DNA of 64,000 nt from Candidatus Acidiferrales bacterium (GTDB lineage Bacteria; Bacteroidota; Ignavibacteria; Kryptoniales; JAKASW01). The notes under the pieces are model-generated. The model saw only the letters and a program-made list of their open reading frames with translations. It was not told the origin of the DNA and searched no databases. Location of the stretch: assembly GCA_035515795.1 (NCBI GenBank), contig DATJAY010000003.1:1-64000 (forward strand), read 5' to 3'. Positions 42,858-52,576 of this stretch are shown here, in pieces. Both the position numbers and the translations under genes were made by a program. Position 1 is the stretch's first letter, and every line of letters starts with the position of its first letter.

Positions 42858-43709
42858 GTGAGACTCACAGAGAAATTACATCTACTTAAGATCGATTTTG
42901 AAATAGAACTGAGTCCGGCGAAGAAACTTCCAAGGTTCGTCAACGTTCTCATTATCTTTGGAGACAGGATAACGTTGATTGACACCGGTGTCAAAGGAAG
43001 TGAAGAAAAAATTTTCGCGTACATAGAAGAGAACAATAGAAAATTTTCCGAGATCGCGGCAGTGATACTATCGCATTCGCATCCTGACCATATAGGCTCG
43101 GCTGCTAGGATCAAGGAGCTGACAGGCTGTGACGTATTAGCGCACCGGGATGAAATTAGCTGGATTGAGAATATCGAGATTCAGAACAAAGAGAGACCGG
43201 TGCCGGGTTTTTTCAACCTGGTCGATAGGTCCATTAAGGTCGACAGGTCATTGAGCGGCGGAGAAATCTTGAAAGCCGACAGCGATGTCACTCTGAGAAT
43301 AATCCATTCGCCGGGACACTCAAAGGGCTCGGTGAATATTCATTTCGACGAGGATAAGATCCTATTTACCGCCGATTCGATTCCGCTGAAGAATGACATT
43401 CCGAATTATGACGATTACTTCGCCTTGATGAGATCTCTTGAGCGGATAAGAACAAGCAGCAACTACAGTACGTTGCTCACATCATGGACACCTCCTTTGA
43501 CGAGCAGTCTTGAAATAAAGAACTTAATCGACGAGGGGGAGAGCTATATGTTGAGATTGGATGATGCCGTCAGGACAACATATACAGGAAAGGAATCAAC
43601 ACCGTTATCATTCTGTCGAACAGTGATACAGCAGCTGGGTTTGCCGCCATTCTTGGTGAGTCCGGTGGTCGATAAGGCCTTTAGAAGTCACCTGCGGATC
43701 ATTAGTTAG
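42858..43709 (+). CDS. MBL-fold metallohydrolase
   Basis: 283 residues from GTG 42858, AAAGGA before it. ITLIDTGVKGSEEKIFAYIE, SHSHPDHIGSAARI (HxHxDH zinc motif), IHSPGHSKGSVNIHFDEDKI and LFTADSIPLKND give the full metallo-beta-lactamase pattern. Cytosolic; substrate unknown (glyoxalase II-like hydrolases are one option). Confidence 0.88.
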   Translation: MRLTEKLHLLKIDFEIELSPAKKLPRFVNVLIIFGDRITLIDTGVKGSEEKIFAYIEENNRKFSEIAAVILSHSHPDHIGSAARIKELTGCDVLAHRDEISWIENIEIQNKERPVPGFFNLVDRSIKVDRSLSGGEILKADSDVTLRIIHSPGHSKGSVNIHFDEDKILFTADSIPLKNDIPNYDDYFALMRSLERIRTSSNYSTLLTSWTPPLTSSLEIKNLIDEGESYMLRLDDAVRTTYTGKESTPLSFCRTVIQQLGLPPFLVSPVVDKAFRSHLRIIS

Positions 43710-43721
43710 TGACCGGCATTC

Positions 43722-43750
43722 TTGAAATTACAACATGGAACAGATATATT
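43722..43750 (+). promoter_or_regulatory. Promoter of the conserved-spacer family, copy 2
   Basis: TTGAAA - 17 bases - TATATT, spacer TTACAACATGGAACAGA. It precedes the GH144-like gene by 220 bases. The long leader contains GGCGGGCTCAGGT but not the full leader motif. Confidence 0.7.
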
Positions 43751-43967
43751 TTTCGTGTGAGATAGATCAGGATTTGCACGAAGTGGAATAATCGTCGTAT
43801 CCATCTCAAGACCTAAAGGAAAGGGGATTCCCAGGAACGGTGGGAATTATCAATGAAGGATAACTGGAAAATCGGCGGGCTCAGGTAAAACTCGAACGCG
43901 GCACAATTGCCTTAGTTAAAAAACCAGCTTATCGCAGTATCCATGTTGTTAAAACAGGAGAGCTGAA

Positions 43968-46172
43968 ATGAGACGTCCATCAAGCTCAATTTATTCACAG
44001 ATGATCTTCAGGAGTTGCCTATTAACGATTGTTGGTCTCCAATGTCTGACGGTCCCCCGCACCCTTGCACAATCGATTCATTATCCGCAGAGAAGTTATA
44101 TCCTGGATGATTTTGACAACGACACAACAACAAACGTCAATGATTTTTTTGGCACAAGGGGAGTGTGGTATGATAGTGCTGCTCTCATTGATGCGAGTTA
44201 TATCTCCGCAGGTGGCAGAAACTATTCGCTGAGACTTACATATGACGTAAGCGATCCGTCAGCGCAATGCGGGTGGTGGGAAAAGTTTACATATCTCTAT
44301 AGCGATCCGGACAATCCCGTATTTGACATAAGCGATTTCGATGAGTTCAGATTTTCTGTCAGAGGAGACAGCTCGTACGCGGCAAGGTTTTACATCGAGT
44401 TTGTCCAGGGGAATTTCCAGAAACAGAAACGCATTGAAGTTGATGGAATTACGGCGAGCTTCCAGGAAAAAGTAATCCCGTTAAAAGACTCCTTGGCGGG
44501 ATTTGATCTCACGCAGATAAGGCATGTCGCTGTCGTCTTGGATAGTTCTCTTACTAAAAAGAGAGGGGATCTTTATTTCGATAATTTTTACTTTGTCAAT
44601 AAACATGAAGGTTATTCGAACGACAGCACTTTCCTTGATTTGATCAGTAAAAAGGCGTTCAGATATTTTGTCGAACAGGTTGATCCGGTCACCGGCCTTG
44701 TTCGCGACCGCGCCGGCAACTTTGACTTGACGAGCATCGCGGCAGTCGGTTTTCAATTAACTGCACTGGGTATCGGCGCCGAAAGAGGCTGGATCACGCG
44801 AGACTCTGCGGCTTCCGATGCGAAAAAAATCTTGAATACCCTCAGCGCCCGTCAGGATTCAAGTGCAAATGGAAGCAACGGGTTCAAAGGATTCTATTAT
44901 CATATGATGGGAATAGGCACGGGCTTGAGAGATGGAACAAGCGAGCTTTCGTCGATCGATGCTTCTCTCTTTTTCGCCGGCGTCATGTTTGCGAGAGAGT
45001 ATTTCAACGGATCTGCTTCCGGTGAAATTCAGATAAGGGCATTGGCCGATACCATCATCGATAGAGTAAACTGGCGCTGGATGCTGGATGCGCTGAAGAA
45101 TCAATTCTACATGGCATGGACTCCTGCCGATGGCTTCAGCTATTCTCACTGGGATTATTATACCGACGAAGCAATTCTCGTTTCATTTCTGGCAATCGGA
45201 TCGGGGAAAGTTGATCCGAGTGTCTTCTATGCATGGCAAAGGGTTCCGGCTGCATACGGAGATTACACTTTTCGGCAGAGCTGGTGGGGATCACTCTTCA
45301 CATATCTGTTCGCTCATTGTTGGATCGATTTTAAAAAATGCGGTTACGACCAGTGCCAGGATTCGGTGAACTGGTGGGATAATTCCGTACAGGCGGTCAA
45401 AGCAGACCGGCAGTTCTGCATCGATAGTTCGGCGAGTTATTCGACTTACAGCGACAGCAGCTGGGGATTGACGGCCTGCTTCGGACCCGGGGGATATAAC
45501 GGTGGCATGTCAAAGAGTTACGGGGCTTTTCCGTTGGCTGATCCGCCGGCCAACCACGATGGGACTATTGCACCATACGGCGCCGGTGGCAGCATAGTAT
45601 TTTTCGATCCGGAAAATAATGAATCTATACATGCGTTGAAGAACTATTACAACAATTATCCTCGATTATGGGGAATCTATGGTTTCAAGGACGCTTTCAA
45701 TTTGGGAAGAACCGCCGACTCGACTGACGATTGGTATGCGAACGACTATGTGGGACTCGATGTCGGGACATTATTATTAATGATCGAGAACTACAGAACC
45801 GGTCTGGTGTGGAATTATTTTTCAAAGAACAAGCAGGTTGCGGCGGCGATAAAAGCGATTTTTAACAAGGACATAGCGGCTGTTAAGAAAAATGCCGGCG
45901 ATATTCCGCTGAGCAATTCGCTTCATCACAACTTCCCCAATCCATTCAATCCTTCGACGGTCATTAGCTATCGGCTTTCTGCAGTCAGCGATGTTACGCT
46001 GAAAGTCTACGATGTGCTCGGACGAGAAGTAAAAACTCTGGTCGACGAACACCAGACCGCGGGGAATTATTCTGTTACACTTAATGCAGCAAATCTTCCC
46101 AGCGGCGTATACTTCTACCGCTTGCAGGCTGGAAGCTATATTGCAACGAAGAAACTTTTGCTTTTGAAATAG
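43968..46172 (+). CDS. Secreted GH144-like (glycoamylase-domain) T9SS protein
   Basis: 734 residues; AGGAGAG before ATG 43968. Signal peptide, then a CBM11-like jelly roll (SYILDDFDNDTTTNVNDFFG; FDEFRFSVRGDSSYAARFYI). The central region (about 215-620) matches the glycoamylase/GH144 family: KKAFRYFVEQVDPVTGLVRD, TSIAAVGFQLTALGIGAERG, GFYYHMM, SSIDASLFFAGV, WWGSLFTYLFAH, SWGLTACFGP and YGAGGSIVFF. GH144 enzymes cleave beta-1,2-glucans; exact activity is inferred. The C-terminus is a T9SS sorting domain (HNFPNPFNPSTVISYRLS). Confidence 0.85.
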   Translation: MRRPSSSIYSQMIFRSCLLTIVGLQCLTVPRTLAQSIHYPQRSYILDDFDNDTTTNVNDFFGTRGVWYDSAALIDASYISAGGRNYSLRLTYDVSDPSAQCGWWEKFTYLYSDPDNPVFDISDFDEFRFSVRGDSSYAARFYIEFVQGNFQKQKRIEVDGITASFQEKVIPLKDSLAGFDLTQIRHVAVVLDSSLTKKRGDLYFDNFYFVNKHEGYSNDSTFLDLISKKAFRYFVEQVDPVTGLVRDRAGNFDLTSIAAVGFQLTALGIGAERGWITRDSAASDAKKILNTLSARQDSSANGSNGFKGFYYHMMGIGTGLRDGTSELSSIDASLFFAGVMFAREYFNGSASGEIQIRALADTIIDRVNWRWMLDALKNQFYMAWTPADGFSYSHWDYYTDEAILVSFLAIGSGKVDPSVFYAWQRVPAAYGDYTFRQSWWGSLFTYLFAHCWIDFKKCGYDQCQDSVNWWDNSVQAVKADRQFCIDSSASYSTYSDSSWGLTACFGPGGYNGGMSKSYGAFPLADPPANHDGTIAPYGAGGSIVFFDPENNESIHALKNYYNNYPRLWGIYGFKDAFNLGRTADSTDDWYANDYVGLDVGTLLLMIENYRTGLVWNYFSKNKQVAAAIKAIFNKDIAAVKKNAGDIPLSNSLHHNFPNPFNPSTVISYRLSAVSDVTLKVYDVLGREVKTLVDEHQTAGNYSVTLNAANLPSGVYFYRLQAGSYIATKKLLLLK

Positions 46173-46180
46173 GGAAACGA

Positions 46181-46280
46181 ACTCACTCCTGTTCCCCCTC
46201 TTTACATTGTAGAGAGGGGGTCGGGCCTGTCCCGCAATGCTCCTGTGCGGTAGGTGAGCACGTTCTTTCTCCTTTTCTTG
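46181..46280. repeat. Intergenic repeat unit, copy 1
   Basis: A CCCCCTCT / AGAGGGGG hairpin (46194-46220) followed by CGGGCCTGTCCCGCAATG, then CTCCTGTGCGGTAGG and TGAGCACG. The same order occurs at 53942-54020 and both copies run directly into a conserved-spacer promoter. Confidence 0.65.
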
Positions 46281-46307
46281 GCGATTCAAGATGGACAGAA
46301 ATTTATT
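46278..46307 (+). promoter_or_regulatory. Promoter of the conserved-spacer family, divergent copy
   Basis: TTGGCG - 18 bases - TTTATT, spacer ATTCAAGATGGACAGAAA. Weaker match than the others. The GH12 gene starts 58 bases later. Confidence 0.45.
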
Positions 46308-46364
46308 TTCGTTAAGATGTTGGTGTTGATGGGATAGGGTATTAAATTTTTTCGGGAGTACAAA

Positions 46365-47414
46365 ATGGTGAATAGAACATATGTTTTCGTTTTTATGCTT
46401 GTTACTTTTCCGTCTGAAACCATTTTTGGTCAGATGATTCAGCTTACTGACCAGTGGGGAACAGTCGATGTCAAAAGCGGAGAGTATCGAGTGTATAATA
46501 ATGTTTGGGGTGCATCAACGCCGCAGACATTAACGGTCGACACGGGTTCAACATATTTTACAATTAATTCGACAGGACATAATTTGCCGAGCAACGGTGC
46601 CCCGGCCTCCTATCCATTCATTCTCAAGGGGAGCCACTTTGGCGGTACGCCGACTCCAATGAATGATCCCTTCCCTATTGTGGTTTCAAAAATACAAAAT
46701 TGTTCGACGACCTGGAATATAAGCGGCACAACTGCACCTGGAGTCTGGGATTGCGCGTATGACATTTGGTTTGTTCAAAATGGGAACAACAAACTTGAGA
46801 TGATGATATGGATCAACTATCAGGGTCCTCAGCCGGCAGGCGGACAGGTGACAACCGCAACCATAAATGGTATTTCCTGGCAAGTCTGGTGGAATAATTC
46901 GAGCACCCTTTCGTACAGGATAGTCACCAAGCGGGACAGTTGTAATCTTGACATAAGAAATTTTATGAACGATGCGGTGACTCGCGGCTATCTGGATACC
47001 GCGTGGAGTCTTGGCGCTGTCGAAGCGGGATTTGAAATCTGGCAGAACGGCGCCGGTCTGACATCGGATTCATTCTCGGTTGATACGGAGACAGTGACGG
47101 AGGTGGATGGTCCGGTTGACATCCGGCCAAGCGGTTTCCGGCTGGAGCAGAATTATCCGAACCCTTTCAACCCATCAACGGTGATTAATTATCAATTGGC
47201 AATGAACAGCCAAGTTACTCTGAAGGTTTACGATGTTCTTGGAAGAGAAGTAGAGACTTTATTGAGCGAGCCACAAACTGTAGGAAGTCATTCGGTAACT
47301 TTCAACGCGACCAACTTGCCGAGCGGAGTGTACTTTTACAGATTGCAGGTTGTAGATCCCGTTCGCGGGACCGGAAGCTACACTGCGACGAAGAGACTAT
47401 TGCTATTGAAATAG
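46365..47414 (+). CDS. Secreted GH12 endoglucanase-like T9SS protein
   Basis: 349 residues; GGGAG before ATG 46365. Signal peptide ends TIFGQ. GH12 landmarks: YRVYNNVWGA (near 41-50), KLEMMIWINY with the nucleophile Glu145, and GFEIWQNGAGL with the acid/base Glu224. The length of the catalytic part (about 220 residues) is normal. It is expected to cleave beta-1,4-glucans (cellulose, xyloglucan) outside the cell. The C-terminal T9SS domain begins EQNYPNPFNPSTVINYQL. Confidence 0.88.
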   Translation: MVNRTYVFVFMLVTFPSETIFGQMIQLTDQWGTVDVKSGEYRVYNNVWGASTPQTLTVDTGSTYFTINSTGHNLPSNGAPASYPFILKGSHFGGTPTPMNDPFPIVVSKIQNCSTTWNISGTTAPGVWDCAYDIWFVQNGNNKLEMMIWINYQGPQPAGGQVTTATINGISWQVWWNNSSTLSYRIVTKRDSCNLDIRNFMNDAVTRGYLDTAWSLGAVEAGFEIWQNGAGLTSDSFSVDTETVTEVDGPVDIRPSGFRLEQNYPNPFNPSTVINYQLAMNSQVTLKVYDVLGREVETLLSEPQTVGSHSVTFNATNLPSGVYFYRLQVVDPVRGTGSYTATKRLLLLK

Positions 47415-47525
47415 ACTGCTGAAACCCATTCCGGCTCGCTTTCGGAGTTATCTGGAAAAGCGAGTCGGAGATAATCGAAAAGAAAAATCTCGCGGATGGC
47501 AAATCCGCCAAGGGAGGCAAACATC

Positions 47526-50264
47526 ATGAAAGTTCGAAAATTCTTACTGCCAATTGCTTGCTTAATCATAGTGTCAGGTTTTACGCAAGCGAAAACAAAC
47601 CGTCGCGACAAAGTTTCCAAAGTCGTCTCAAACCAGTGGGTAATTCCAAAGACAGAAATTGCACCAAGTCTCGATGGTATGGTAGATCCGGTGTGGAATG
47701 CCATCGACAACCAGCCTCTTGAATACTTCAATTGCAGTGCCGAGCCCGTAACCAAGTGGTCGGACTTTTCTGGATGGTGCAAGCTGATGTGGGATAACAA
47801 CAATCTTTACGGCTTGTTCTATGTCATGGATGACGTCGTCGATACGACGTCAGGTGTTGACTGGCAGATGGATGGCGTGGATGTCTACATTGATCCGGGA
47901 AACACTCACACTTCCGGGAGCATCCTCACCGGACTACAGCGACAATTTTCTTTCAGACTCCCACAGAAAATTGACTCGGTTGAGGCGGTCTACGGTCATG
48001 GCCTCCAGTACAGATGGTTCCTGGATGCAGCTTCGATAAGCGGTGGCGGTCCGATGGGGTACTATGTGGAGTTCCAGTTTCCATTGGACAGCCTCGGCAT
48101 AGTGCCATGCGCAGGCCAGAAGTTCAGTCTCGAACTCCAGGAAGACGACAATGATGGGACTCCGTCAGGGCGAATTCATATTTCGAAGTGGGCAAACGCA
48201 ACTGGCCTGGATAATGATTGGCAGCAGACCCTGCACTGGGGCAATGCCGTTCTTGGAGATACCACCACGGGGGCCGATGTCGACAACACTTATTCGTACG
48301 TTTTCATGAAGACTCCTGCACCTCCTGCACTTACCGCGCGCACAGTGACGGACGGCTACCCAAGCGATCCCGCTTGGAGCTGCGCCAACCAGCTTACCAT
48401 GGTCAATCCCGGCCAGGGTGCCTCATGGCCTTCTGGTCCGCAGGATCAAGATTGGCGCTTTTATGGATTGTACGATAATAACAACATCTATGGGTTCTTC
48501 ATAGTTTATGACGCTACCGTAGATAGCACGAGCTTCATCGATTGGCAGATGGACGGCGTGGATGTCTATTTTGATCCGGGAAACATTCACTCTTCCGGGA
48601 GCACGCTCACTGGACTACAGCGCCAATTTTCGTTCAGACTCCCACAGAAAGTCGACTCGGTTGAGAACGTAATTGGCAAGGGTTGCCAGTATAAATGGAG
48701 GGTTTTGCCTAATACGGGGAACGATTCTGTGTTCAGCTCTTGCAGAGGCTACGCCGTGCAGTTCCAGTTTTCTCTGGACAGCCTTGGGATATCGCCCGGT
48801 CAGGGAACGCGATTCAGTTTTGAGTTGCAGACTGATGACAATGACGGAGATGGGCGCAGCCACGTAACCAAATGGTGGAATACTTCGCTGATGGATGACG
48901 ATTGGCAGAATACTTCTCACTGGGGCAATGCAAAACTAGGTCCCTCTTTCATAATTATTACACCGAATGCTCCTTCCGCGCCGACCCTCGCGAATCCTGT
49001 GAACGGTTCGACTGGCGTTATCAATCATCCGACACTCTCCTGGAATGCGAGCACGGGAGCAGAAACCTATGGGATTCAGGTTTCGACGGACCCGACATTT
49101 GTAACAACAAACTATGACACCGCTGAAGTACCGGCGACTGGTTTGACGGTGAACAGATTACTTTATGAAACGAAATACTACTGGAGAGTCAACGCCAGCA
49201 ACTATGGGGGCACAAGCGGCTGGTCAAGCATATGGAATTTCACAACATGCGCACCGCCCCCTTATGCACCCGCTTTGATTTCTGTCAAAGATGTACCATT
49301 CGATCAAGGCGGCAAGGTTCAGCTTATCTGGCACGCTTCACTGCTCGACACGAATGTTAACGCCATGCCATACTACTGCATATGGCGTGCAATTCCGCAA
49401 TCGGCAACCCGGGGCGTCATGTTGAAAAATTCAGTCGACAAGTTGGGCGTCCCAGGCAAAGCCAGAAAAATGAGGGTAACAAACACCGGCGCAGGATCGC
49501 TTGCGTGGGAGTGGCTCGCGGATCAGCCTGCGCACAAGGACAGCCTGTACTCGTATGCTGCATCGACGCTGAACGATTCGATGCAAGGGAATGAAGGTAT
49601 AGAATACTTCATGGTCTCGGCTCAGACGGCTGATCCGAACGTTTTCTATGATTCGAATATTCAAACCGGCTATTCGGTCGACAACATTCCGCCGCTACCA
49701 CCACAGAGTGTAGTTGCTTCGATCGTGTCGGGGAAAGTGGTGCTGCGCTGGTCTGCGAACACTGAGCCCGATCTTAAGGATTACCTCGTGTATCGAAGCG
49801 ACAGCACGATCCCCGATTCCGACAAGATGCCTCCCTACGACACGGCATCGGGTACGGTGTACACCGACATGCATCCGTTGGCTGGCCAGACGGCATATTA
49901 CGTCCTACGAGCCGAGGACATCCATGGAAACCTCAGCAGTGTCAGTAATCAGGTCTCCGCGGTAGCGACTGGTGTTGAGAATCAGCACTCAGGAATTCCG
50001 ACCGAATACAGCCTTGGACAGAACTATCCGAACCCGTTTAATCCGACAACGGTCATCAGTTATCAGCTGCCGGTTGTTAGCAATGTCACGCTGAGAGTTT
50101 ACGATGTGCTCGGAAGAGAAGTCGAGACGCTGGTGAACGAACGCCAGACGGCAGGAAATTATTCGGTGACCATCGACGCTAGAGACCTCCCGAGCGGACT
50201 TTATTTCTATCGCCTTCAGGCGGGAAGCTACACTGCAACGAAGAAGCTCTTGCTTTTGAAATGA
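47526..50264 (+). CDS. Secreted T9SS protein with two CBM9-like domains
   Basis: 912 residues from ATG 47526 with GGGAGG before it. Two tandem repeats of about 220 residues carry APSLDGMVDPVWNAID or TDGYPSDPAWSCANQ, then MDGVDVYIDPGN and SGSTLTGLQRQFSFRLPQK, the CBM9-like fold seen in xylanases and outer-membrane proteins. The repeats share long identical runs (GLQRQFSFRLPQK). A fibronectin-III region (PSAPTLANPVNGSTGVINHP) and a second one follow, then the sorting domain (GQNYPNPFNPTTVISYQLPV). No catalytic domain is seen; it probably binds polysaccharide at the cell surface. Confidence 0.85.
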   Translation: MKVRKFLLPIACLIIVSGFTQAKTNRRDKVSKVVSNQWVIPKTEIAPSLDGMVDPVWNAIDNQPLEYFNCSAEPVTKWSDFSGWCKLMWDNNNLYGLFYVMDDVVDTTSGVDWQMDGVDVYIDPGNTHTSGSILTGLQRQFSFRLPQKIDSVEAVYGHGLQYRWFLDAASISGGGPMGYYVEFQFPLDSLGIVPCAGQKFSLELQEDDNDGTPSGRIHISKWANATGLDNDWQQTLHWGNAVLGDTTTGADVDNTYSYVFMKTPAPPALTARTVTDGYPSDPAWSCANQLTMVNPGQGASWPSGPQDQDWRFYGLYDNNNIYGFFIVYDATVDSTSFIDWQMDGVDVYFDPGNIHSSGSTLTGLQRQFSFRLPQKVDSVENVIGKGCQYKWRVLPNTGNDSVFSSCRGYAVQFQFSLDSLGISPGQGTRFSFELQTDDNDGDGRSHVTKWWNTSLMDDDWQNTSHWGNAKLGPSFIIITPNAPSAPTLANPVNGSTGVINHPTLSWNASTGAETYGIQVSTDPTFVTTNYDTAEVPATGLTVNRLLYETKYYWRVNASNYGGTSGWSSIWNFTTCAPPPYAPALISVKDVPFDQGGKVQLIWHASLLDTNVNAMPYYCIWRAIPQSATRGVMLKNSVDKLGVPGKARKMRVTNTGAGSLAWEWLADQPAHKDSLYSYAASTLNDSMQGNEGIEYFMVSAQTADPNVFYDSNIQTGYSVDNIPPLPPQSVVASIVSGKVVLRWSANTEPDLKDYLVYRSDSTIPDSDKMPPYDTASGTVYTDMHPLAGQTAYYVLRAEDIHGNLSSVSNQVSAVATGVENQHSGIPTEYSLGQNYPNPFNPTTVISYQLPVVSNVTLRVYDVLGREVETLVNERQTAGNYSVTIDARDLPSGLYFYRLQAGSYTATKKLLLLK

Positions 50265-50430
50265 ACGAATAGCCGTGTGCATGATCTAAGCTGATTCGCC
50301 GGTTGACCGTGCGATCAACTCAGCTCATGGACATTCACATTTTTCCGACAACGAACCGTGAGAGAGAATACCCTCTGCGGTAGTTGGTAATGGCTCAGTT
50401 TCAATTTCTTCAGGAGTTGAAGGAGTTATT

Positions 50431-50507
50431 TAGCCGCAAAGGAGACGCTAAGTCCGCAGAAAAAAGCATCAATTCCCTCTGCGCCTCTTTAGCGCTCTTT
50501 GCGGTTA
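50431..50507. repeat. Long imperfect palindrome
   Basis: TAGCCGCAAAGGAGACGCTA, then AGTCCGCAGA pairs with TCTGCGCCTCTTTAGCGC, then TCTTTGCGGTTA over about 28 positions with a few mismatches. Dispersed repeats of this CGCAAAG...CTTTGCG type are common in FCB genomes. The rest of 50265-50729 holds no gene except the leader of the next one. Confidence 0.6.
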
Positions 50508-50729
50508 CGTCCCCAATGAGCCGCTACCCGGTACTTGCATTTCATGTGAATTAGAAATAACTTTAATAGTCAGTTGGGGGGCGTCCATAAAAAAAGTGGA
50601 TCAATTCCTGCCGGCGGCAGGGTGCCTCATATAATCTTTCATGCAAAGAGAGCGCAACAAATAGCGCATGTCAGGGTTCGGCTTTTAATCGCGACCGCCA
50701 ATCGCAATTCTAAAAAGGAGATTTATATC

Positions 50730-52529
50730 ATGTCTAGAAAATATTTCATCGCTTTAATATTGGCTGTTGGCATCGGCTTTACGCTGACAACTGCAAACGC
50801 CCAGGAATTCCCCGTAGCAGTGGGAGGCGATTCGACATTTGCTCAGGGCGGGGCTTTTGACGGTACCCACTATTTGTGGGGGCTGGTCTCAAATCATAAT
50901 GATCTTTCCGCTCAGTTCGTCGGCACCGGCGTGAGTCTGTACGGACCAAGGTTCTCATTGGGAGCGACAGGTACCGGCTTGTCGATCGCGTTCGATGGAA
51001 CGAATTATCTCGCAGTGTGGACAGACCCCTTCCCGTTCTTTGCCAGCGGCGACACGAATGGCATTGGTGACCTTCACGGACAATTCATAAACACATCCGG
51101 AAGTCTGGTGGGAACACCATTCACGATTGTCACCGGCGTCAACATAAAATTCGGTCAGGGTCGCGGAGAACTTATTTTTACAGGTACGGATTACCTTTTA
51201 ATGTATGAGAAGGGCGGCAATCATCAGGATCATCTATACGGACAACTAATAGACAAATCGGGCGGTCTTGTAGGAAGCCCGATCCAGATTAGCAGCGGCT
51301 ATGCGCGGGAGATGGCGACCGGCTTTGATGGTACGAACTATCTGACGGCATGGTGCGAAGGGTCCGAGGTTCACGAGTATATCTATGGCCAGTTTGTCAG
51401 CAAACAAGGCGCGCTTGTCGGCTCTAACTTTTTGATTGACGGCAGCCCCAACGCGAGCGACAATCCCGTGTCTGTGGCCTTTGACGGTTCAAGATATCTT
51501 GTAGCGTTTCACGATGAAGCTGTGTACGGTGCGAGCTCGAGCATCTGGAATCTCTACGGCCGCTTCGTTTCCACTTCGGGCACAGTCGCACCGAATGAGA
51601 TAACGATCTGCGATTCGAGCAAGAGTCCGTTTGTCCCTATGCTTGCGTTTGACGGCACAAACTACCTCGCAACGTGGATAGAAAATGCCGGACTTATGCG
51701 AGTAATGGGAAGGTTCTTCTGTACGACCGGTGTGCCGGTCGATACCGCATTCGTGGTGTTCGATACATTGGGTGGTAAAATGGCGATGGGTGGTGTATCC
51801 GACTTCGCAAACGGGCATTATAGGCTGGGTGCTACACTGCTGAGTCCGAATCTTTCCGGCGGCGACGTGTATGGAAAACTTATTGTGCCGTTAACAGTTG
51901 GAGGAAATTCCTTGCTCGGGACATGGACGAAAACAAACGGACCGGCGGATGTGCTGACGTATTATTTCAACAGCGGTTCAGTCGTTACCATGACGATGGA
52001 TTTCGATACCATGATGACCTCCGACTATTCGGTCGATTCGTCCGTCACCCCTCACCACATATCATGGTACGCCGGTAATGGAAAGTTAGGAGACCTCGGG
52101 ATATGGCAGATGAATGGGGATACGCTGCTGGTGAAAGCGACCGGCGGCGATACGACAACGTTTCCGACGTCTTTCGGCACTGAGACCAAATATCCCTCTG
52201 TAGCCACCAGCTATGCAAAAGTTAAACAAACGACCGGTGTCAAAGGAAATCAAAACACTGCGGCAAAAGGATTTGCTCTACTGCAGAATTACCCTAATCC
52301 TTTTAACCCGTCGACAGTCATCGGCTATCAACTCTCCACGGTCAGCAATGTCACGCTGAAGATTTACGATGTTCTTGGAAGAGAAGTGAAGATATTAGTT
52401 GACGAGCGCCAGCCTGCCGGTACTCATTCTGCCACTTTTAATGCGGCCAGCTTACCGAGCGGAGTGTACTTTTACAGGCTACAAGCAGGAAGTTTCAGTG
52501 AGACAAAGAAACTTTTGCTATTGAAATAA
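50730..52529 (+). CDS. Secreted repeat protein with T9SS sorting domain
   Basis: 599 residues from ATG 50730, AAAAGGAG before it. Signal peptide ALILAVGIGFTLTTANAQ. The mature region has about six repeats of the form FDGTNYLAxW...GQFxxxxGxLVGxxFxI, as in secreted beta-propeller-like surface proteins. A different domain, LLGTWTKTNGPADVLTYYFN, resembles a lipocalin-like or DUF-type barrel near 440-500. The sorting domain starts LQNYPNPFNPSTVIGYQL. Function: cell-surface binding (inferred). Confidence 0.8.
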   Translation: MSRKYFIALILAVGIGFTLTTANAQEFPVAVGGDSTFAQGGAFDGTHYLWGLVSNHNDLSAQFVGTGVSLYGPRFSLGATGTGLSIAFDGTNYLAVWTDPFPFFASGDTNGIGDLHGQFINTSGSLVGTPFTIVTGVNIKFGQGRGELIFTGTDYLLMYEKGGNHQDHLYGQLIDKSGGLVGSPIQISSGYAREMATGFDGTNYLTAWCEGSEVHEYIYGQFVSKQGALVGSNFLIDGSPNASDNPVSVAFDGSRYLVAFHDEAVYGASSSIWNLYGRFVSTSGTVAPNEITICDSSKSPFVPMLAFDGTNYLATWIENAGLMRVMGRFFCTTGVPVDTAFVVFDTLGGKMAMGGVSDFANGHYRLGATLLSPNLSGGDVYGKLIVPLTVGGNSLLGTWTKTNGPADVLTYYFNSGSVVTMTMDFDTMMTSDYSVDSSVTPHHISWYAGNGKLGDLGIWQMNGDTLLVKATGGDTTTFPTSFGTETKYPSVATSYAKVKQTTGVKGNQNTAAKGFALLQNYPNPFNPSTVIGYQLSTVSNVTLKIYDVLGREVKILVDERQPAGTHSATFNAASLPSGVYFYRLQAGSFSETKKLLLLK

Positions 52530-52576
52530 CAGCGGCTCAGACTAGAATCAAATGTGATTGAGAAAGGACAAACATC